Shown here one piece after another: positions 53,333 through 62,761 of a stretch of DNA of 64,000 bases. Source of the DNA: Candidatus Formimonas warabiya (lineage in GTDB: Bacteria > Bacillota > Dehalobacteriia > Dehalobacteriales > Dehalobacteriaceae); NCBI RefSeq assembly GCF_002777255.1, contig NZ_CP017634.1:4228903-4292902 (forward strand), in the 5' to 3' direction. The position numbers and the translations under genes were made by a program. The first letter of the stretch is position 1, and every line of letters begins with the position of its first letter. Under the pieces are notes generated by a model, which saw nothing but the letters and a program-made list of their open reading frames with translations, ran no database searches and was not told the origin of the DNA.

Positions 53333-54259
53333 ATGACATGCAATCATAAAACTTATGGGGCTTTATTAGTCATGGCTGCCGCCATGTGTTTTGGCACCGG
53401 GGCCGTGATTATTAAAACCGCCTATCAGATTCAAGTAACCGGCTGGGAATTTATTACCCTCCAATACCTGTTTTCCTGTCTGATGCTGTCCCCTATCTAT
53501 TTTCTGCGGCGGAAGAAAAACCTGGAACCCCCCTTAAACCGGAAAAAGCTGATCCGACTAGGGCTCCTTGGGTGTACGGGAACTCTGGGAGGCGGGGCCT
53601 TCTATACCTTAGGCCTTCAGTATGTGGAGGCATCCATGGGAATCGTTCTTTTTTATACATACCCCATCTTTACCGCCCTGGGGGCCAGTGTGTTCTTTAA
53701 GGAAAAGTTTCACTGGAAGCATTATCTCTGTCTGGTTCTTACGCTGGCAGGCACAGTTTTCACAATTGATTTTTGGAACATTCACCTGCAGGGCCTATCT
53801 TACCTGGGCGTGTTGTTAATTATTTTGTCTGCCCTCAGTTACACTTTTTTCACTCTTTATGGGGAAAAAAACCTGGCTGATTCTTCTTCCCTGGAGATCA
53901 CCACTTTTACCCAGCTTTTTGCCTTTTTGCTCTACAGCATCATCAAGCCACCCCTTTTCTTACTGCATGGGGTATCTTTTTATGCCTTATTTCTGGGCTT
54001 CATCATGGCCCTTTTTACTTCCGTACTTTCATACTGGCTGGTCTTAAAAGGCATTGCCATCATCGGCGCCAGCAAGGCGGCGATCATCAGCACCTTTGAA
54101 ATTCCTTTTACGATTTTCTTAGCCATGATGATTCTGGGCGAAAAATTGACCCTGTTCCAATTTGTGGGGGCCGTGCTGATCATTGGCAGTATTATTTTTC
54201 TGGATATTGAGGGAAAAAACGTGGTGCCCCGGGACGGCCCGGAAATTCTCGGAGAATAG
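53333..54259 (+). CDS. EamA/DMT-family transporter
   Basis: A 308-residue permease with ten hydrophobic helices in two EamA repeats. GTGAVIIKTAYQI starts helix 1, YTYPIFTALGASVFFKEKFH ends the first repeat, and ILGEKLTLFQFVGAVLIIGS ends the second. The family exports amino acids or other small metabolites. GGAGAGG precedes the ATG. It probably shares a transcript with the two small upstream genes. It is unrelated in sequence detail to the transporter remnant at 6307-6399. Confidence 0.9.
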   Translation: MTCNHKTYGALLVMAAAMCFGTGAVIIKTAYQIQVTGWEFITLQYLFSCLMLSPIYFLRRKKNLEPPLNRKKLIRLGLLGCTGTLGGGAFYTLGLQYVEASMGIVLFYTYPIFTALGASVFFKEKFHWKHYLCLVLTLAGTVFTIDFWNIHLQGLSYLGVLLIILSALSYTFFTLYGEKNLADSSSLEITTFTQLFAFLLYSIIKPPLFLLHGVSFYALFLGFIMALFTSVLSYWLVLKGIAIIGASKAAIISTFEIPFTIFLAMMILGEKLTLFQFVGAVLIIGSIIFLDIEGKNVVPRDGPEILGE

Positions 54260-54405
54260 GCAGGGAAATATCCCTTTTTGTCAAAGGGTAAAAATCAGAA
54301 ATTGAGGATTAGGAAGGATAATATGCAAAAAGCAGTCATGAGGGAAATAACGATCCATTGATGACCCAGGTGATTTCAAATAGTGTAATAAAGGAGTGAA
54401 GCAGT

Positions 54406-56409
54406 TTGTTCAAAGGTCTTTTCAAAACCATAATTTGGTCTTGCTTGCTGGTGTTTTTGGTTAGCCCTGCTTGGGCGGCTGATAACTCTGCAGAGAAAGA
54501 AATCTGGAAAGTGTATACGGATCCAAATAATGTACAGCAGATAGATTTTGATTCAGCGGGCAATGCATGGCTGGCTACCTCCGGTGGTGCTGTGCGTATT
54601 TCTCCTGATGGCAAATGGCAGACTTACACTACCCAGGACGGGCTGTTAAGCAATGAAATTCAAGCGTTAACCATAGATCAGTCAGGCAGCGTGTGGTGCG
54701 CTACCAATAAAGGAATTAGCCGAAGAACTTCAGAGGGTAAGTGGGAGCGTTATACGGAACAAAACGGCCTAAAATGGATAGAGAATTATGGTATCAAAGC
54801 CGCCCAAGATGGAACTGTATATGCCTTAAGCGCGAAAGGAATCAATGTTTGGAGAAATAACGAGTGGACTTTTGTCAACAAAAAAAACAGCAACCTGCCC
54901 GGAGATTGGTGGGTGTACAGGTGCTCGATGGATGTGGGCCCTTCAGGAAACTTATATTTGCTGGAATCCAACCGGATCTGGCGCATGACTCCGGACGGCA
55001 CCTGGGAAAAATGGCTGGTGCACCAAGACTATTTTCCGAGCCGGAAAATGCTGGTGGACGAGGAAGAAAACATTTGGCTATTAGATTATTTTCAGGTGAT
55101 GAAAATCACGCCGGATCAACAAATCATCCAGGTCACTATTCCGGACCTTGAGCAAGGTCATTCATCAGAGATGCTGATGGATATTTGCCAAGATACCGGG
55201 GGAAATCTTTGGGCCGTTTCCACGAAAAGTATCTACATGCTTTCTCAGGGTAAGTGGGCGCGTCAGGATTATCCCGAGAAACTTCAGAACCAAGTAGCCC
55301 AGGTGATAAAAATTGATGAGAACAAGAACATTTGGCTGGCGGCTTTCCGAAAAGATACCGGCCTGAGCACCGGGATAACAGCCAGTATTAATGATCAGTG
55401 GATCAATTACCGGCAATATAACGGACCTATTGGACGTTCTTCCGGTGTTGCCGTGGATGACAAAGGGAATGTCTGGTTCGATGGGGGAGGCTTGCGGCTG
55501 AATATTCGCCAGCCGGATGGACAATGGAAATATCGGGAATTAGGCGGTAATGGGGTTACTGTTTTGACTTCAGATCACCGGGGCAATATATGGGCGGGAG
55601 TGGAAAGCAATTGGGTAGGCTGGTCCGATGAATGGGGAGGTTTCCAGGTTCCCCCCCATGCTTGGGGGATGGGGGTGTCCTTGTTTACGCAAGACGGATT
55701 CCGTAAAGATTTTTATGAAGAGCTGGGAGGAGAAGATGTTTCCGCCATTGCCCCGGGACCGGCGGGAAAGATCTGGTTTGCTGTTAATCATCGGTCGGAA
55801 ACTATTGATCCTTTACACATCGCCCTAAGGAGGGCAGATGGTACATGGAAACAGATTCCCTATCTGGATGAATCGATGGGTTATCCCTACCCGGTGATTC
55901 AGACAATGGCAGCGGAGCCTCAGGGTAATCTCTGGTTAGGTACCAACAAAGGGCTGCGACTGAGAAAACCGGATGGCAGCTATCAAGTGATAAATCTTCC
56001 CGGACAAAAGGAACCCCAGGATATTCTTTCTTTAAGCCTGGATCAGGAAAATAACCTTTGGATTGCTGCCCGGCAGGTTACCCCGGATTGGAATTATGTG
56101 GGACTAGGTGTGTTTAAACGTTTTCCGGACGGCCGCTGGGAACAGTTCGGTACGGAAAAGGGATTAGTAAGCAATTATGTAAACTGCATTTTCCTGGACC
56201 GGGATGGAAATAAATGGTTTGGAACCAACAAAGGGGTTACTGAACAAAAAATAGATGGGACCTTTGTCACTTATACGGTTAGTGACGGTTTAGGCGGCGA
56301 CAACGTAACAGGAATCGCTCAGGATCTGCAGGGAAAGTATTGGTTCGTTGCCGACACGGGAATCAGTTGTTTAACCAGATCGCCGGAATCTGCCCACAGC
56401 AACAATTAG
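54406..56409 (+). CDS. Secreted two-component-regulator-type beta-propeller protein
   Basis: A 667-residue exported protein. A signal peptide (about 1-24, ending AWA) is followed by roughly a dozen Reg_prop-like blades, each near 40-50 residues with patterns such as GNIWAG, GNLWLGTNKG and GNKWFGTNKG. Such propellers usually form the sensor part of hybrid two-component systems, but here no kinase or membrane segment follows. The start is TTG 54406 with AAGGAG at 54391-54396. Function unknown; extracellular binding of a polymer is one possibility. Confidence 0.87.
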   Translation: MFKGLFKTIIWSCLLVFLVSPAWAADNSAEKEIWKVYTDPNNVQQIDFDSAGNAWLATSGGAVRISPDGKWQTYTTQDGLLSNEIQALTIDQSGSVWCATNKGISRRTSEGKWERYTEQNGLKWIENYGIKAAQDGTVYALSAKGINVWRNNEWTFVNKKNSNLPGDWWVYRCSMDVGPSGNLYLLESNRIWRMTPDGTWEKWLVHQDYFPSRKMLVDEEENIWLLDYFQVMKITPDQQIIQVTIPDLEQGHSSEMLMDICQDTGGNLWAVSTKSIYMLSQGKWARQDYPEKLQNQVAQVIKIDENKNIWLAAFRKDTGLSTGITASINDQWINYRQYNGPIGRSSGVAVDDKGNVWFDGGGLRLNIRQPDGQWKYRELGGNGVTVLTSDHRGNIWAGVESNWVGWSDEWGGFQVPPHAWGMGVSLFTQDGFRKDFYEELGGEDVSAIAPGPAGKIWFAVNHRSETIDPLHIALRRADGTWKQIPYLDESMGYPYPVIQTMAAEPQGNLWLGTNKGLRLRKPDGSYQVINLPGQKEPQDILSLSLDQENNLWIAARQVTPDWNYVGLGVFKRFPDGRWEQFGTEKGLVSNYVNCIFLDRDGNKWFGTNKGVTEQKIDGTFVTYTVSDGLGGDNVTGIAQDLQGKYWFVADTGISCLTRSPESAHSNN

Positions 56410-56452
56410 CAGGAAAACGAGTTCATTTTCCTCATAGAAAAGAGGTCCGGAA

Positions 56453-57157
56453 ATGCCAAATGAGATTGAAATAGCGGACAATCTGATTCAACTGATTGCA
56501 TCAGGCAAATTGAAGGCCCATGACAAACTGCCTTCGGAAAATGAAATTGCCGAAAAGTATCAGGTGCCGAGAATTGTAGCCCGTAAGGCCTATGAAAGCC
56601 TGGAAGACTTGGGGTACATCTATAAAAAACAGGGAAAAGGGAGCTATGTGCAGGAAAGATTGCCCCAAATTGAGCTGGTGCTTTCCGGTGACGTCAGCTT
56701 CAGTGAAAAAATGAGGGAGAAAGGATATAATTTCTTTTCCCGGAATATCGGGTGCAAAGAAATCGCATACAACAGGAAGATTTATGATTATTTGGGCGCA
56801 GACCAGAGTGACCGCATTTACCGCATCGGCCGTCTCAGGTTCATCGATCAAAAGCCTATCGCCCTGCATCTCTCCTATGTTTCCCGGTCCGTATTTGAGG
56901 ATATTGATGCGGTGGGCATGAATATCACATCCATGTTCCAATATTATCACAGCAAAGGGTACCGGGAATTTGCCCCCAAACCCAGTATTCTCAGTGTGGT
57001 CTTCCCCACCAAGTCCCAGCGCAAACTGCTGGAGTGTACCCATTTGGTGCCCCTTTTGGCTTTGGAATCCGGCTGTGCCGACAAAAAGACCCATATGGTG
57101 CTGGACTATCAGAAGATTTTTTACCGCAGCGACTGTTTTTCCTATGTGGTACCCTAA
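56453..57157 (+). CDS. GntR-family regulator with UTRA domain (PhnF-like)
   Basis: A 234-residue regulator. The winged helix (about 5-72) has LPSENEIAEKYQVPRIVARK as its HTH and the typical YIYKKQGKGSYV wing. A UTRA ligand-binding domain (about 80-230) contains RIYRIGRLRFIDQKPIALH. Position directly before phnG-L suggests a PhnF role, controlling phosphonate use. A terminator (57199-57237) separates it from phnG, so the phn genes probably have their own promoter. Confidence 0.88.
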   Translation: MPNEIEIADNLIQLIASGKLKAHDKLPSENEIAEKYQVPRIVARKAYESLEDLGYIYKKQGKGSYVQERLPQIELVLSGDVSFSEKMREKGYNFFSRNIGCKEIAYNRKIYDYLGADQSDRIYRIGRLRFIDQKPIALHLSYVSRSVFEDIDAVGMNITSMFQYYHSKGYREFAPKPSILSVVFPTKSQRKLLECTHLVPLLALESGCADKKTHMVLDYQKIFYRSDCFSYVVP

Positions 57158-57198
57158 TTGTGCTCGCGTGTGATTTTACACTGCATGAGCCATCCGTC

Positions 57199-57240
57199 AA
57201 AAAGGTTTTGCTTTTTTAATAAAAGCAAAACCTTTTTTTT
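57199..57240 (+). terminator. Rho-independent terminator between the phnF-like gene and phnG
   Basis: AAAAAGGTTTTGCTTTT (57199-57215) pairs with AAAAGCAAAACCTTTTT (57221-57237) across a five-base loop and continues into T. Confidence 0.93.
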
Positions 57241-57247
57241 ACACGCC

Positions 57248-57278
57248 CTTAACACGGGCCACTTGGCAACAAGTTAAG
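57248..57278 (+). promoter_or_regulatory. Nested inverted repeats before phnG, candidate operator
   Basis: CTTAAC (57248-57253) mirrors GTTAAG (57273-57278). Inside, ACTTG (57261-57265) and CAAGT (57270-57274) are 4 bp apart. They lie between the terminator and phnG, where a PhnF-type repressor would act. No clear -35/-10 pair was identified. Confidence 0.4.
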
Positions 57279-57317
57279 ATGAGGGCAGTGGATCAATGCA
57301 CAAAGGATGGCGGGCAG

Positions 57318-57740
57318 ATGATGAGAAAAAGAAGAACCGAGATTTTACTCAAAGGTTCAAAAGATATTTCCGTAAAATTGGCCCAGGAGATTAGGAACAA
57401 ATATGAGGTAAAAACGGTTGAAGAGCCCAATCCCGGAACCGTGATGGTAAAGGTACGGGAACAGGCTCAAGGGAGCCTGTTCTACCTGGGTGAGGTATTG
57501 GTTACGGAATGCAAGGTGATGATCGATGGCGCTTTAGGAATGGGGATTGTTGCCGGGGACGAACCGGAGCTGGCTTCTGATCTGGCCGTGATTGACGCCG
57601 CCTATAACGGGGAGTTGCCGGAGACGAAAGCCTGGGCGGGTGTTTTATTGATGGAGGAAGACCGCCGGGCGAGAAAAAATAAGGTGCTCAAGAACAAGAT
57701 CTTAAAGACAAAAGTAAACTTTGAAACTATGGATGTCTAA
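57318..57740 (+). CDS. phnG: C-P lyase subunit PhnG
   Basis: A 140-residue PhnG. It is part of the PhnGHIJ core complex, which with PhnI moves methylphosphonate-type substrates onto ATP. The family pattern is visible: RTEILLKGSKD at the start, MVKVREQAQGSLFYLGEVLV and GDEPELASDLAVIDAAYN in the middle, and a basic tail. Start chosen at the ATG-ATG pair at 57318, where AAGGATGG supplies a moderate ribosome site. It is 18 bp before phnH. Confidence 0.9.
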   Translation: MMRKRRTEILLKGSKDISVKLAQEIRNKYEVKTVEEPNPGTVMVKVREQAQGSLFYLGEVLVTECKVMIDGALGMGIVAGDEPELASDLAVIDAAYNGELPETKAWAGVLLMEEDRRARKNKVLKNKILKTKVNFETMDV

Positions 57741-57758
57741 GCAAGTGAGGGAAAAGCC

Positions 57759-58367
57759 GTGAAACTGGATTTGGTTCATGACATACAAGCAGTCTACCGG
57801 AAAACATTAAATTCCATGTCCCGGCCCGGGCTGATCAGCAATATCCGCAAGCAGGCGGATCAGGTTGACCTGGAGGCGGGGTGTTTTCCGGCCACTTTGA
57901 TCATGATGCTGATGTTGCTGGATACGGAAGTAACCTTCCAGGTGTATGCCGGAGATGCGGGCGAAACTGCCAAATTGATCAACCAGCTGACCTACGCCAC
58001 AACTGCGCCGGCGGAACGGGCAGATTTTATTTTTGTGCTCCATACAGCCCAAGGGGGAGATCTGGAGCAGGCCTTAAAAGCAGCCTATCCGGGGGATTTG
58101 CTCGATCCCCATCAGGCCGCCACGATCATTATCGAAACCCCTTCTTTGACCAATGAGCAGGATTGGATCCTCACCGGTCCGGGTATTGAAAAGGAAAGCT
58201 ATGTAAAAGTAGAGACAAAAGGGAACTGGGTTCAGCTGCGGGCAAAAAAGAACGGGGAATACCCCCTGGGCGTTGAACTGATTTTTACGGATCCCCGGGG
58301 GAACATTTTATGCCTGCCCCGCACAACCCGGATCACGAAAAAGGTGGTGGGATCATGGGATATGTAG
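57759..58367 (+). CDS. phnH: C-P lyase subunit PhnH
   Basis: A 202-residue PhnH, the core-complex subunit with a PLP-transferase-like fold but no cofactor. It begins KLDLVHDIQAVYRKTLNSMS-RPG, the family's N-terminal signature, and ends with FTDPRGNILCLPRTTRI. The start codon is GTG. It overlaps phnI by 13 bp, which indicates translational coupling and a fixed complex stoichiometry. Confidence 0.92.
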   Translation: MKLDLVHDIQAVYRKTLNSMSRPGLISNIRKQADQVDLEAGCFPATLIMMLMLLDTEVTFQVYAGDAGETAKLINQLTYATTAPAERADFIFVLHTAQGGDLEQALKAAYPGDLLDPHQAATIIIETPSLTNEQDWILTGPGIEKESYVKVETKGNWVQLRAKKNGEYPLGVELIFTDPRGNILCLPRTTRITKKVVGSWDM

Positions 58368-59485
58368 CGGTAAAAGGCGGCACCCGGGCCATCGGGGAAT
58401 CCATCAAACGGCTGAAATATGAACGGCTGAAAAGGGGTATGGTGCTGGATTGCTCCAGAATTGAAAGCGGCCTGCGCTGCCTCATGGACCAGGTGATGTC
58501 GGAGAGCAGCCTGTACAATGAAACCTTGGCCGCCCTTGCCATCAAGCAGGCGGAAGGAAGCCCGGAAGAAGCGGTCTTTTTACTCAGGGCCTACCGGTCC
58601 ACCTTGCCCCGCAAGCATTATTCCCGCATCCTGGACACAGGGGAGATGGGGGTGGAAAGAAGAATTTCCGCAAGTTTTAAAAATATTCCCGGCGGCCAGA
58701 TTTTGGGCGCATCCTATGATTATACCCACCGGCTCATCGACTTTGACCTGGGCCGGGAAACGGATGCCGATGCCGTCCAGTGGCTGCGGAAATTTGCCTT
58801 GGAAGCAGAAGGGGAGAACGACCGCATTGATTTGGCCTGTCTGCCCAAAGCGCTGGATTATTTGCGCGGGGAAGGTCTCATTGCCCCTTGTACCCATAAG
58901 GATGAGGAGCCGGATGATGTGACCAAAGAAAGTGTGCAGTTTCCCACCAGCCGCAGCCAAAGGCTGCAGATGCTCACGAGAGGGCAGACGGGAGCGGTGA
59001 CTTCCCTGGGCTATGCCGCCCTGCGCAGTTACGGGGATGTGCATCCCACGGTGGGAGAATTGCGCATCGGCAATTTGCCCGTCTATCTCGACAACCCCTT
59101 CCAGGAAGCGAATGGGGAGGAGGATGCTTATTATATCGGCGAAATTAAAGTCACGGAAGTGGAAACCCTGTTTCCTGCCGGTGTGCCGAAGGAAAAAGGC
59201 CGAAAAGAGCTGGCATTCGGTATCGGCTACGGGCTTTGTTTCGGGCAGAATGAGACCAAGGCCATTGCCATGAGCATCCTGGACCACTGTTTAGAATCGG
59301 CAAATCCGGCTTATCCCACCCATCAGGAGGAGTTTGTCCTGATGCATATTGATGCCGTGGAATCGGCCGGATTTATTTCCCATCTCAAATTACCCCACTA
59401 TGTCACCTTTCAATCCAAATTGGATAGTGTACGCAAGTCCAAAAAAGAGAAGAAAGGCAAAAACAGGGGGAACAGCGAGGAATAG
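58355..59485 (+). CDS. phnI: C-P lyase subunit PhnI
   Basis: A 376-residue PhnI. With PhnG/H/L it catalyses the nucleophilic attack of phosphonate on ATP that releases adenine. MGYVAVKGGTRAIGES is the conserved start and RILDTGEMGVERRISASFK the core motif. The C-terminal tail is Lys-rich (KSKKEKKGKNRGN). AAGGTGG precedes ATG 58355, inside phnH. It is 3 bp from phnJ. Confidence 0.94.
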   Translation: MGYVAVKGGTRAIGESIKRLKYERLKRGMVLDCSRIESGLRCLMDQVMSESSLYNETLAALAIKQAEGSPEEAVFLLRAYRSTLPRKHYSRILDTGEMGVERRISASFKNIPGGQILGASYDYTHRLIDFDLGRETDADAVQWLRKFALEAEGENDRIDLACLPKALDYLRGEGLIAPCTHKDEEPDDVTKESVQFPTSRSQRLQMLTRGQTGAVTSLGYAALRSYGDVHPTVGELRIGNLPVYLDNPFQEANGEEDAYYIGEIKVTEVETLFPAGVPKEKGRKELAFGIGYGLCFGQNETKAIAMSILDHCLESANPAYPTHQEEFVLMHIDAVESAGFISHLKLPHYVTFQSKLDSVRKSKKEKKGKNRGNSEE

Positions 59486-59488
59486 ACG

Positions 59489-60346
59489 ATGAACACTGCC
59501 TATAATTTTGCTTTTTTTGATGAAGGTTCCAAAAGGGAAATCCGGCGGGCCACCCTGAAAGCAGTGGCGGTCCCAGGCTACCAGGTGCCTTTTGCTTCCC
59601 GGGAAATGCCCATTGCCCGGGGCTGGGGCACGGGAGGATTGCAGCTCACCCTTTCTTTGGTGGGGCAGGAAGATATTTTAAAAGTGATCGATCAAGGTTC
59701 GGATGAATCGGTCAACGCGGTCAATATCAAAAAATTGATCATTAAAACCACCGGCATCCGGGTCACGGACCAAACGGACCAGGCCACCATCATCCAGTCC
59801 CGGCACAGAATTCCGGAAATCCCTTTACAGGAGGGACAGATCCTGGTGCTCCAGGTCCCCTTGCCGGAGCCCTTAAGAGCCTACGAGCCAAGGGAATATG
59901 AGACGAAAAAACTGCACGGGGAGCAAGAATACAGCGGAGCCTGGCTGATGCTCTTTGAGCAGATCATGAACTACGGCATGATGTCAACCGGGGCGGATCA
60001 CCCGGTGCTGGTCCATGGCCGGTATGTGATGGCGCCCAGTCCCATCCCCCGGTTTGACAATGCCAAGCTGAATTTTTCTCCCGCTTTAATCCTCTTTGGA
60101 GCGGGCCGGGAAAAGAAGGTGTATGCGGTCCCTCCTTATACCCGGGTGGTTTCCCTGGCCTTTGAAGATTATCCTTTTACGGTAGAGTCTTTTCCGGACC
60201 GGTCGTGCCGGCTGTGCGGCGCCCGGGGGGTATTCTTCGATGAAATCCTGGATGAAAGAACGGGAGAGACTTCTTATCAATGCAACGATACCGGTTATTG
60301 CATGGAAAGAATGAATCAACCGGTCCGGCGAGGTGCAGCCAGATGA
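59489..60346 (+). CDS. phnJ: Alpha-D-ribose 1-methylphosphonate 5-phosphate C-P lyase PhnJ
   Basis: A 285-residue radical-SAM enzyme that cleaves the C-P bond. The four functional Cys are spaced as in E. coli PhnJ (241, 244, 266, 272): SCRLCGARG, then 22 residues to SYQC, then CNDTGYC. Three bind the [4Fe-4S] cluster and the last forms the thiyl radical. The N-terminal part opens YNFAFFDEGSKREIRRATLK. Its stop overlaps the phnK start (ATGA). Confidence 0.95.
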   Translation: MNTAYNFAFFDEGSKREIRRATLKAVAVPGYQVPFASREMPIARGWGTGGLQLTLSLVGQEDILKVIDQGSDESVNAVNIKKLIIKTTGIRVTDQTDQATIIQSRHRIPEIPLQEGQILVLQVPLPEPLRAYEPREYETKKLHGEQEYSGAWLMLFEQIMNYGMMSTGADHPVLVHGRYVMAPSPIPRFDNAKLNFSPALILFGAGREKKVYAVPPYTRVVSLAFEDYPFTVESFPDRSCRLCGARGVFFDEILDERTGETSYQCNDTGYCMERMNQPVRRGAAR

Positions 60347-61188
60347 AAGAGATGGAACAGCCTGTCTTGTCCGTGCGCAATCTCCATAAACAGTATGGCA
60401 GCGGCTGTGCCGCGTGCCGGGATGCCCGCAGAGAGCGCCTGCTGAAGAATTACTGTCCTGCCTGCGGCACGGTATATGCCTGCCAGGACATCTCCTTTGA
60501 GGTATTTGGGGGAGAAATCCTGGGTGTGGTGGGGGAAAGCGGCAGCGGCAAGTCAACCTTGATGAAGTGCCTGTATTTTGATCAGGAGGTGAGTGCCGGA
60601 GAAGCCTATCTTTATGCCTATCAAGAGGGGCGGCAGAATATTTTTGCCCAGTCCGCCCAGCAAAAAAGGTACATCCAAAACCATCTGATGGGAAAAGTGT
60701 ATCAAAACCCCCTGGATGGTCTGAGAATGAATTTTTCCTCCCTGGGCAATATCGGGGAGAAATTAATTGCCGCCGGTCACCGGCATGTGGGCAGGATGGA
60801 GGCCCGGGGGAGGGAACTCCTGGCCCATGTGAACATACCGGAGTACCGGGTCAAAGAAGCGCCCAAGAGTTTTTCGGGAGGCATGCAGCAGCGGGTGCAA
60901 ATTGCCAAAGCTTTATCCAATCATCCCCCCCTGCTCCTCCTGGATGAGGTGACCACAGGATTGGACCTCTCCGTTCAGGCCAGCGTTCTGGATTTAATCA
61001 AGATGATCCAGAGAGACTTCAAGATCAGTATGGTCATCGTGTCCCATGATTTCGGCGTGATCAGGATGCTGGCGGACCGGACCATGGTGATGCTGGACGG
61101 CAGAGTGATTGAACACGGGTTAACGGATCAGGTCCTGGAAGATCCTCAGCACAGCTATACCCAGCAGCTGGTGCAATCATTGCTTTAG
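60343..61188 (+). CDS. phnK: C-P lyase ABC-type ATPase PhnK
   Basis: A 281-residue ABC ATPase that binds the PhnGHIJ core. It has Walker A GESGSGKST, signature FSGGMQQRVQ and Walker B LLLLDEVTTGLD. Before the ATPase core there is a Cys-rich segment (CAACRDARRERLLKNYC, then PACGTVYAC) with five cysteines in CxxC patterns, which could bind a metal. It lacks a membrane partner, as expected for PhnK. GAGGTG lies seven bases before ATG 60343. Confidence 0.92.
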   Translation: MKEMEQPVLSVRNLHKQYGSGCAACRDARRERLLKNYCPACGTVYACQDISFEVFGGEILGVVGESGSGKSTLMKCLYFDQEVSAGEAYLYAYQEGRQNIFAQSAQQKRYIQNHLMGKVYQNPLDGLRMNFSSLGNIGEKLIAAGHRHVGRMEARGRELLAHVNIPEYRVKEAPKSFSGGMQQRVQIAKALSNHPPLLLLDEVTTGLDLSVQASVLDLIKMIQRDFKISMVIVSHDFGVIRMLADRTMVMLDGRVIEHGLTDQVLEDPQHSYTQQLVQSLL

Positions 61189-61230
61189 GGGACATGATCC
61201 TGGTCAATGAGGAAGGAGGGCGAAACAAGG

Positions 61231-61869
61231 ATGAACAAAATCCTCGGCAAAGAACCATACATCCACGAGAACTGCCGGCTGTACCAGACGGTACTGGGCC
61301 AATATACGGAGATTGACGGCCATAATTATTTGGAAAATGTGCGCATGGGCGATTTTTCCTATACCAGCCCCTTTTGTATCATCCAGAATGCGGAAATCGG
61401 CAAGTTTGCCAATATTGCGGCCATGGTGCGCATCGGACCCACCGCTCATCCCATGGACCGGCCCACCCTGCACCATTTTACCTACCGCCGCATCAAGTAC
61501 GGGCTTGCTCCCACCGACGACGAAAAGTTTTTTCACTGGCGCGGGGCTCAAAAGGTTTTTATCGGCCATGATACCTGGATCGGCCACGGTGCCGTCATTA
61601 TGCCCGGGGTCAGGATCGGTAACGGGGCGGTGGTGGGCAGCGGGGCGGTCGTTACCAAGGATGTGGCGCCCTATACGGTGGTGGCCGGTGTAGCAGCAAA
61701 GCCGATCAAGGGGAGATTCCCGGAAGATACCGTGAAAAAGCTGGAAGAGATCAGGTGGTGGGACTGGCCCTATGAATTGATCAAGGAAAGATTGGATGAC
61801 TTTTACCTTCCCATCGAGGAATTTACGGAAAAGTATTTCAGGACCGGGGCCATAGAGGACACAAAGTAA
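61231..61869 (+). CDS. Phosphonate-cluster hexapeptide-repeat acyltransferase
   Basis: A 212-residue left-handed beta-helix transferase of the phosphonate-associated type (DapH/CAT-like). Hexapeptide turns are visible in YTEIDGHNYLENVRMGDFSY and IGHGAVIMPGVRIGNGAVVG, and IGPTAHPMDRPTLHHF carries the likely catalytic His. It sits between phnK and phnL. Related proteins may N-acetylate aminoalkylphosphonates, a role filled by PhnO in other bacteria. That function is inferred from context. Confidence 0.87.
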   Translation: MNKILGKEPYIHENCRLYQTVLGQYTEIDGHNYLENVRMGDFSYTSPFCIIQNAEIGKFANIAAMVRIGPTAHPMDRPTLHHFTYRRIKYGLAPTDDEKFFHWRGAQKVFIGHDTWIGHGAVIMPGVRIGNGAVVGSGAVVTKDVAPYTVVAGVAAKPIKGRFPEDTVKKLEEIRWWDWPYELIKERLDDFYLPIEEFTEKYFRTGAIEDTK

Positions 61870-61898
61870 GCAAGTGAAAGATAAAGCAGGTGAATGGG

Positions 61899-62618
61899 AT
61901 GGAAGAAATTCTCTCGATCGAACACTTATCCAAATCCTTTACCATCCATAATTTAGACAAACATATTGATGCCTTGAGGGATGTCTCTCTCTCCCTGAAA
62001 AAGGGGGAATTTGCCGGCATCACCGGGAAGAGCGGCAGCGGGAAATCAACCATCTTCAAGTGCATCTACCGCACTTACGCCCCCCAAAAGGGCGCGATCC
62101 GGTATCACTCCCTGAAATTCGGGCCCATTGATTTGGCGGAAGCAGGAGAAAGGGAGATGATTTATCTGAGAAAGCATGAGATTGGCTATGTCTCCCAGTT
62201 CTTAAACGCCATGCCCCGGACCACGGCCCGGGAACTGGTGGGGCAGGCGGTTCTGGAGATGGGCTGCGACAGGGATTATGCGGAAAAAGAAGCCCAGACC
62301 ATCCTGGCCCATTTTGAGCTGGCGCCGGATTTATGGGACAGTTATCCGGCCACCTTTTCCGGCGGGGAAAAACTGCGCCTGAATATCGCCCGGGCCATGG
62401 TGAAGCGGCCCAGGCTGCTGCTCCTGGATGAACCCACGGCCAGTTTGGATGTGGCCGCAAAATGGAGAGTGCGCGCATTGATCGAACAATTGATGCGGGA
62501 AGGGACGACGATGATGGGGATTTTTCATGACCTGGCCTTTATGGAAAATCTGTGCACCCGGAAATATACGGTGCAGGATGGTAGATTGTGGGAAACAAGC
62601 GCATTAAGCATTTGTTAA
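61899..62618 (+). CDS. phnL: C-P lyase ABC-type ATPase PhnL
   Basis: A 239-residue ABC ATPase with Walker A GKSGSGKST, Q-loop region GYVSQFLNAMPRTTARELV, signature FSGGEKLRLN and Walker B LLLLDEPTASLD. PhnL is required with PhnG/H/I for the first step of C-P lyase action. ATG 61899 is chosen over the in-frame GTG 61890 because the AGG at 61888-61890 is then well placed. phnM, which normally follows, is not seen before 64000. Confidence 0.9.
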   Translation: MEEILSIEHLSKSFTIHNLDKHIDALRDVSLSLKKGEFAGITGKSGSGKSTIFKCIYRTYAPQKGAIRYHSLKFGPIDLAEAGEREMIYLRKHEIGYVSQFLNAMPRTTARELVGQAVLEMGCDRDYAEKEAQTILAHFELAPDLWDSYPATFSGGEKLRLNIARAMVKRPRLLLLDEPTASLDVAAKWRVRALIEQLMREGTTMMGIFHDLAFMENLCTRKYTVQDGRLWETSALSIC

Positions 62619-62761
62619 GATTTATTCTCGTTAACCAAGTTTTTACAAAAATGCAATCCCCCCTTAATCCCGGATTGCTAAAATCTAAGTGCAACATCCT
62701 ATGGTTTTAGCGGGTCGGTTTTCTAAATCCTGAATAATTAAAAAAATGGAGGAGAAGTACC

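Noticed and set aside
62056..62528. Long open frames on the minus strand inside phnL, and similar antisense frames in tex, topB and phnI
   Set aside because: They lie fully within strongly supported genes, follow codon bias shadows and have no ribosome sites or known domains.
62653..62678. GCAATCC/GGATTGC dyad between phnL and phnD as a terminator or operator
   Set aside because: Seven-base arms with a 12-nt loop and no T-tract; no match to the dyad before phnG strong enough to claim a shared site.
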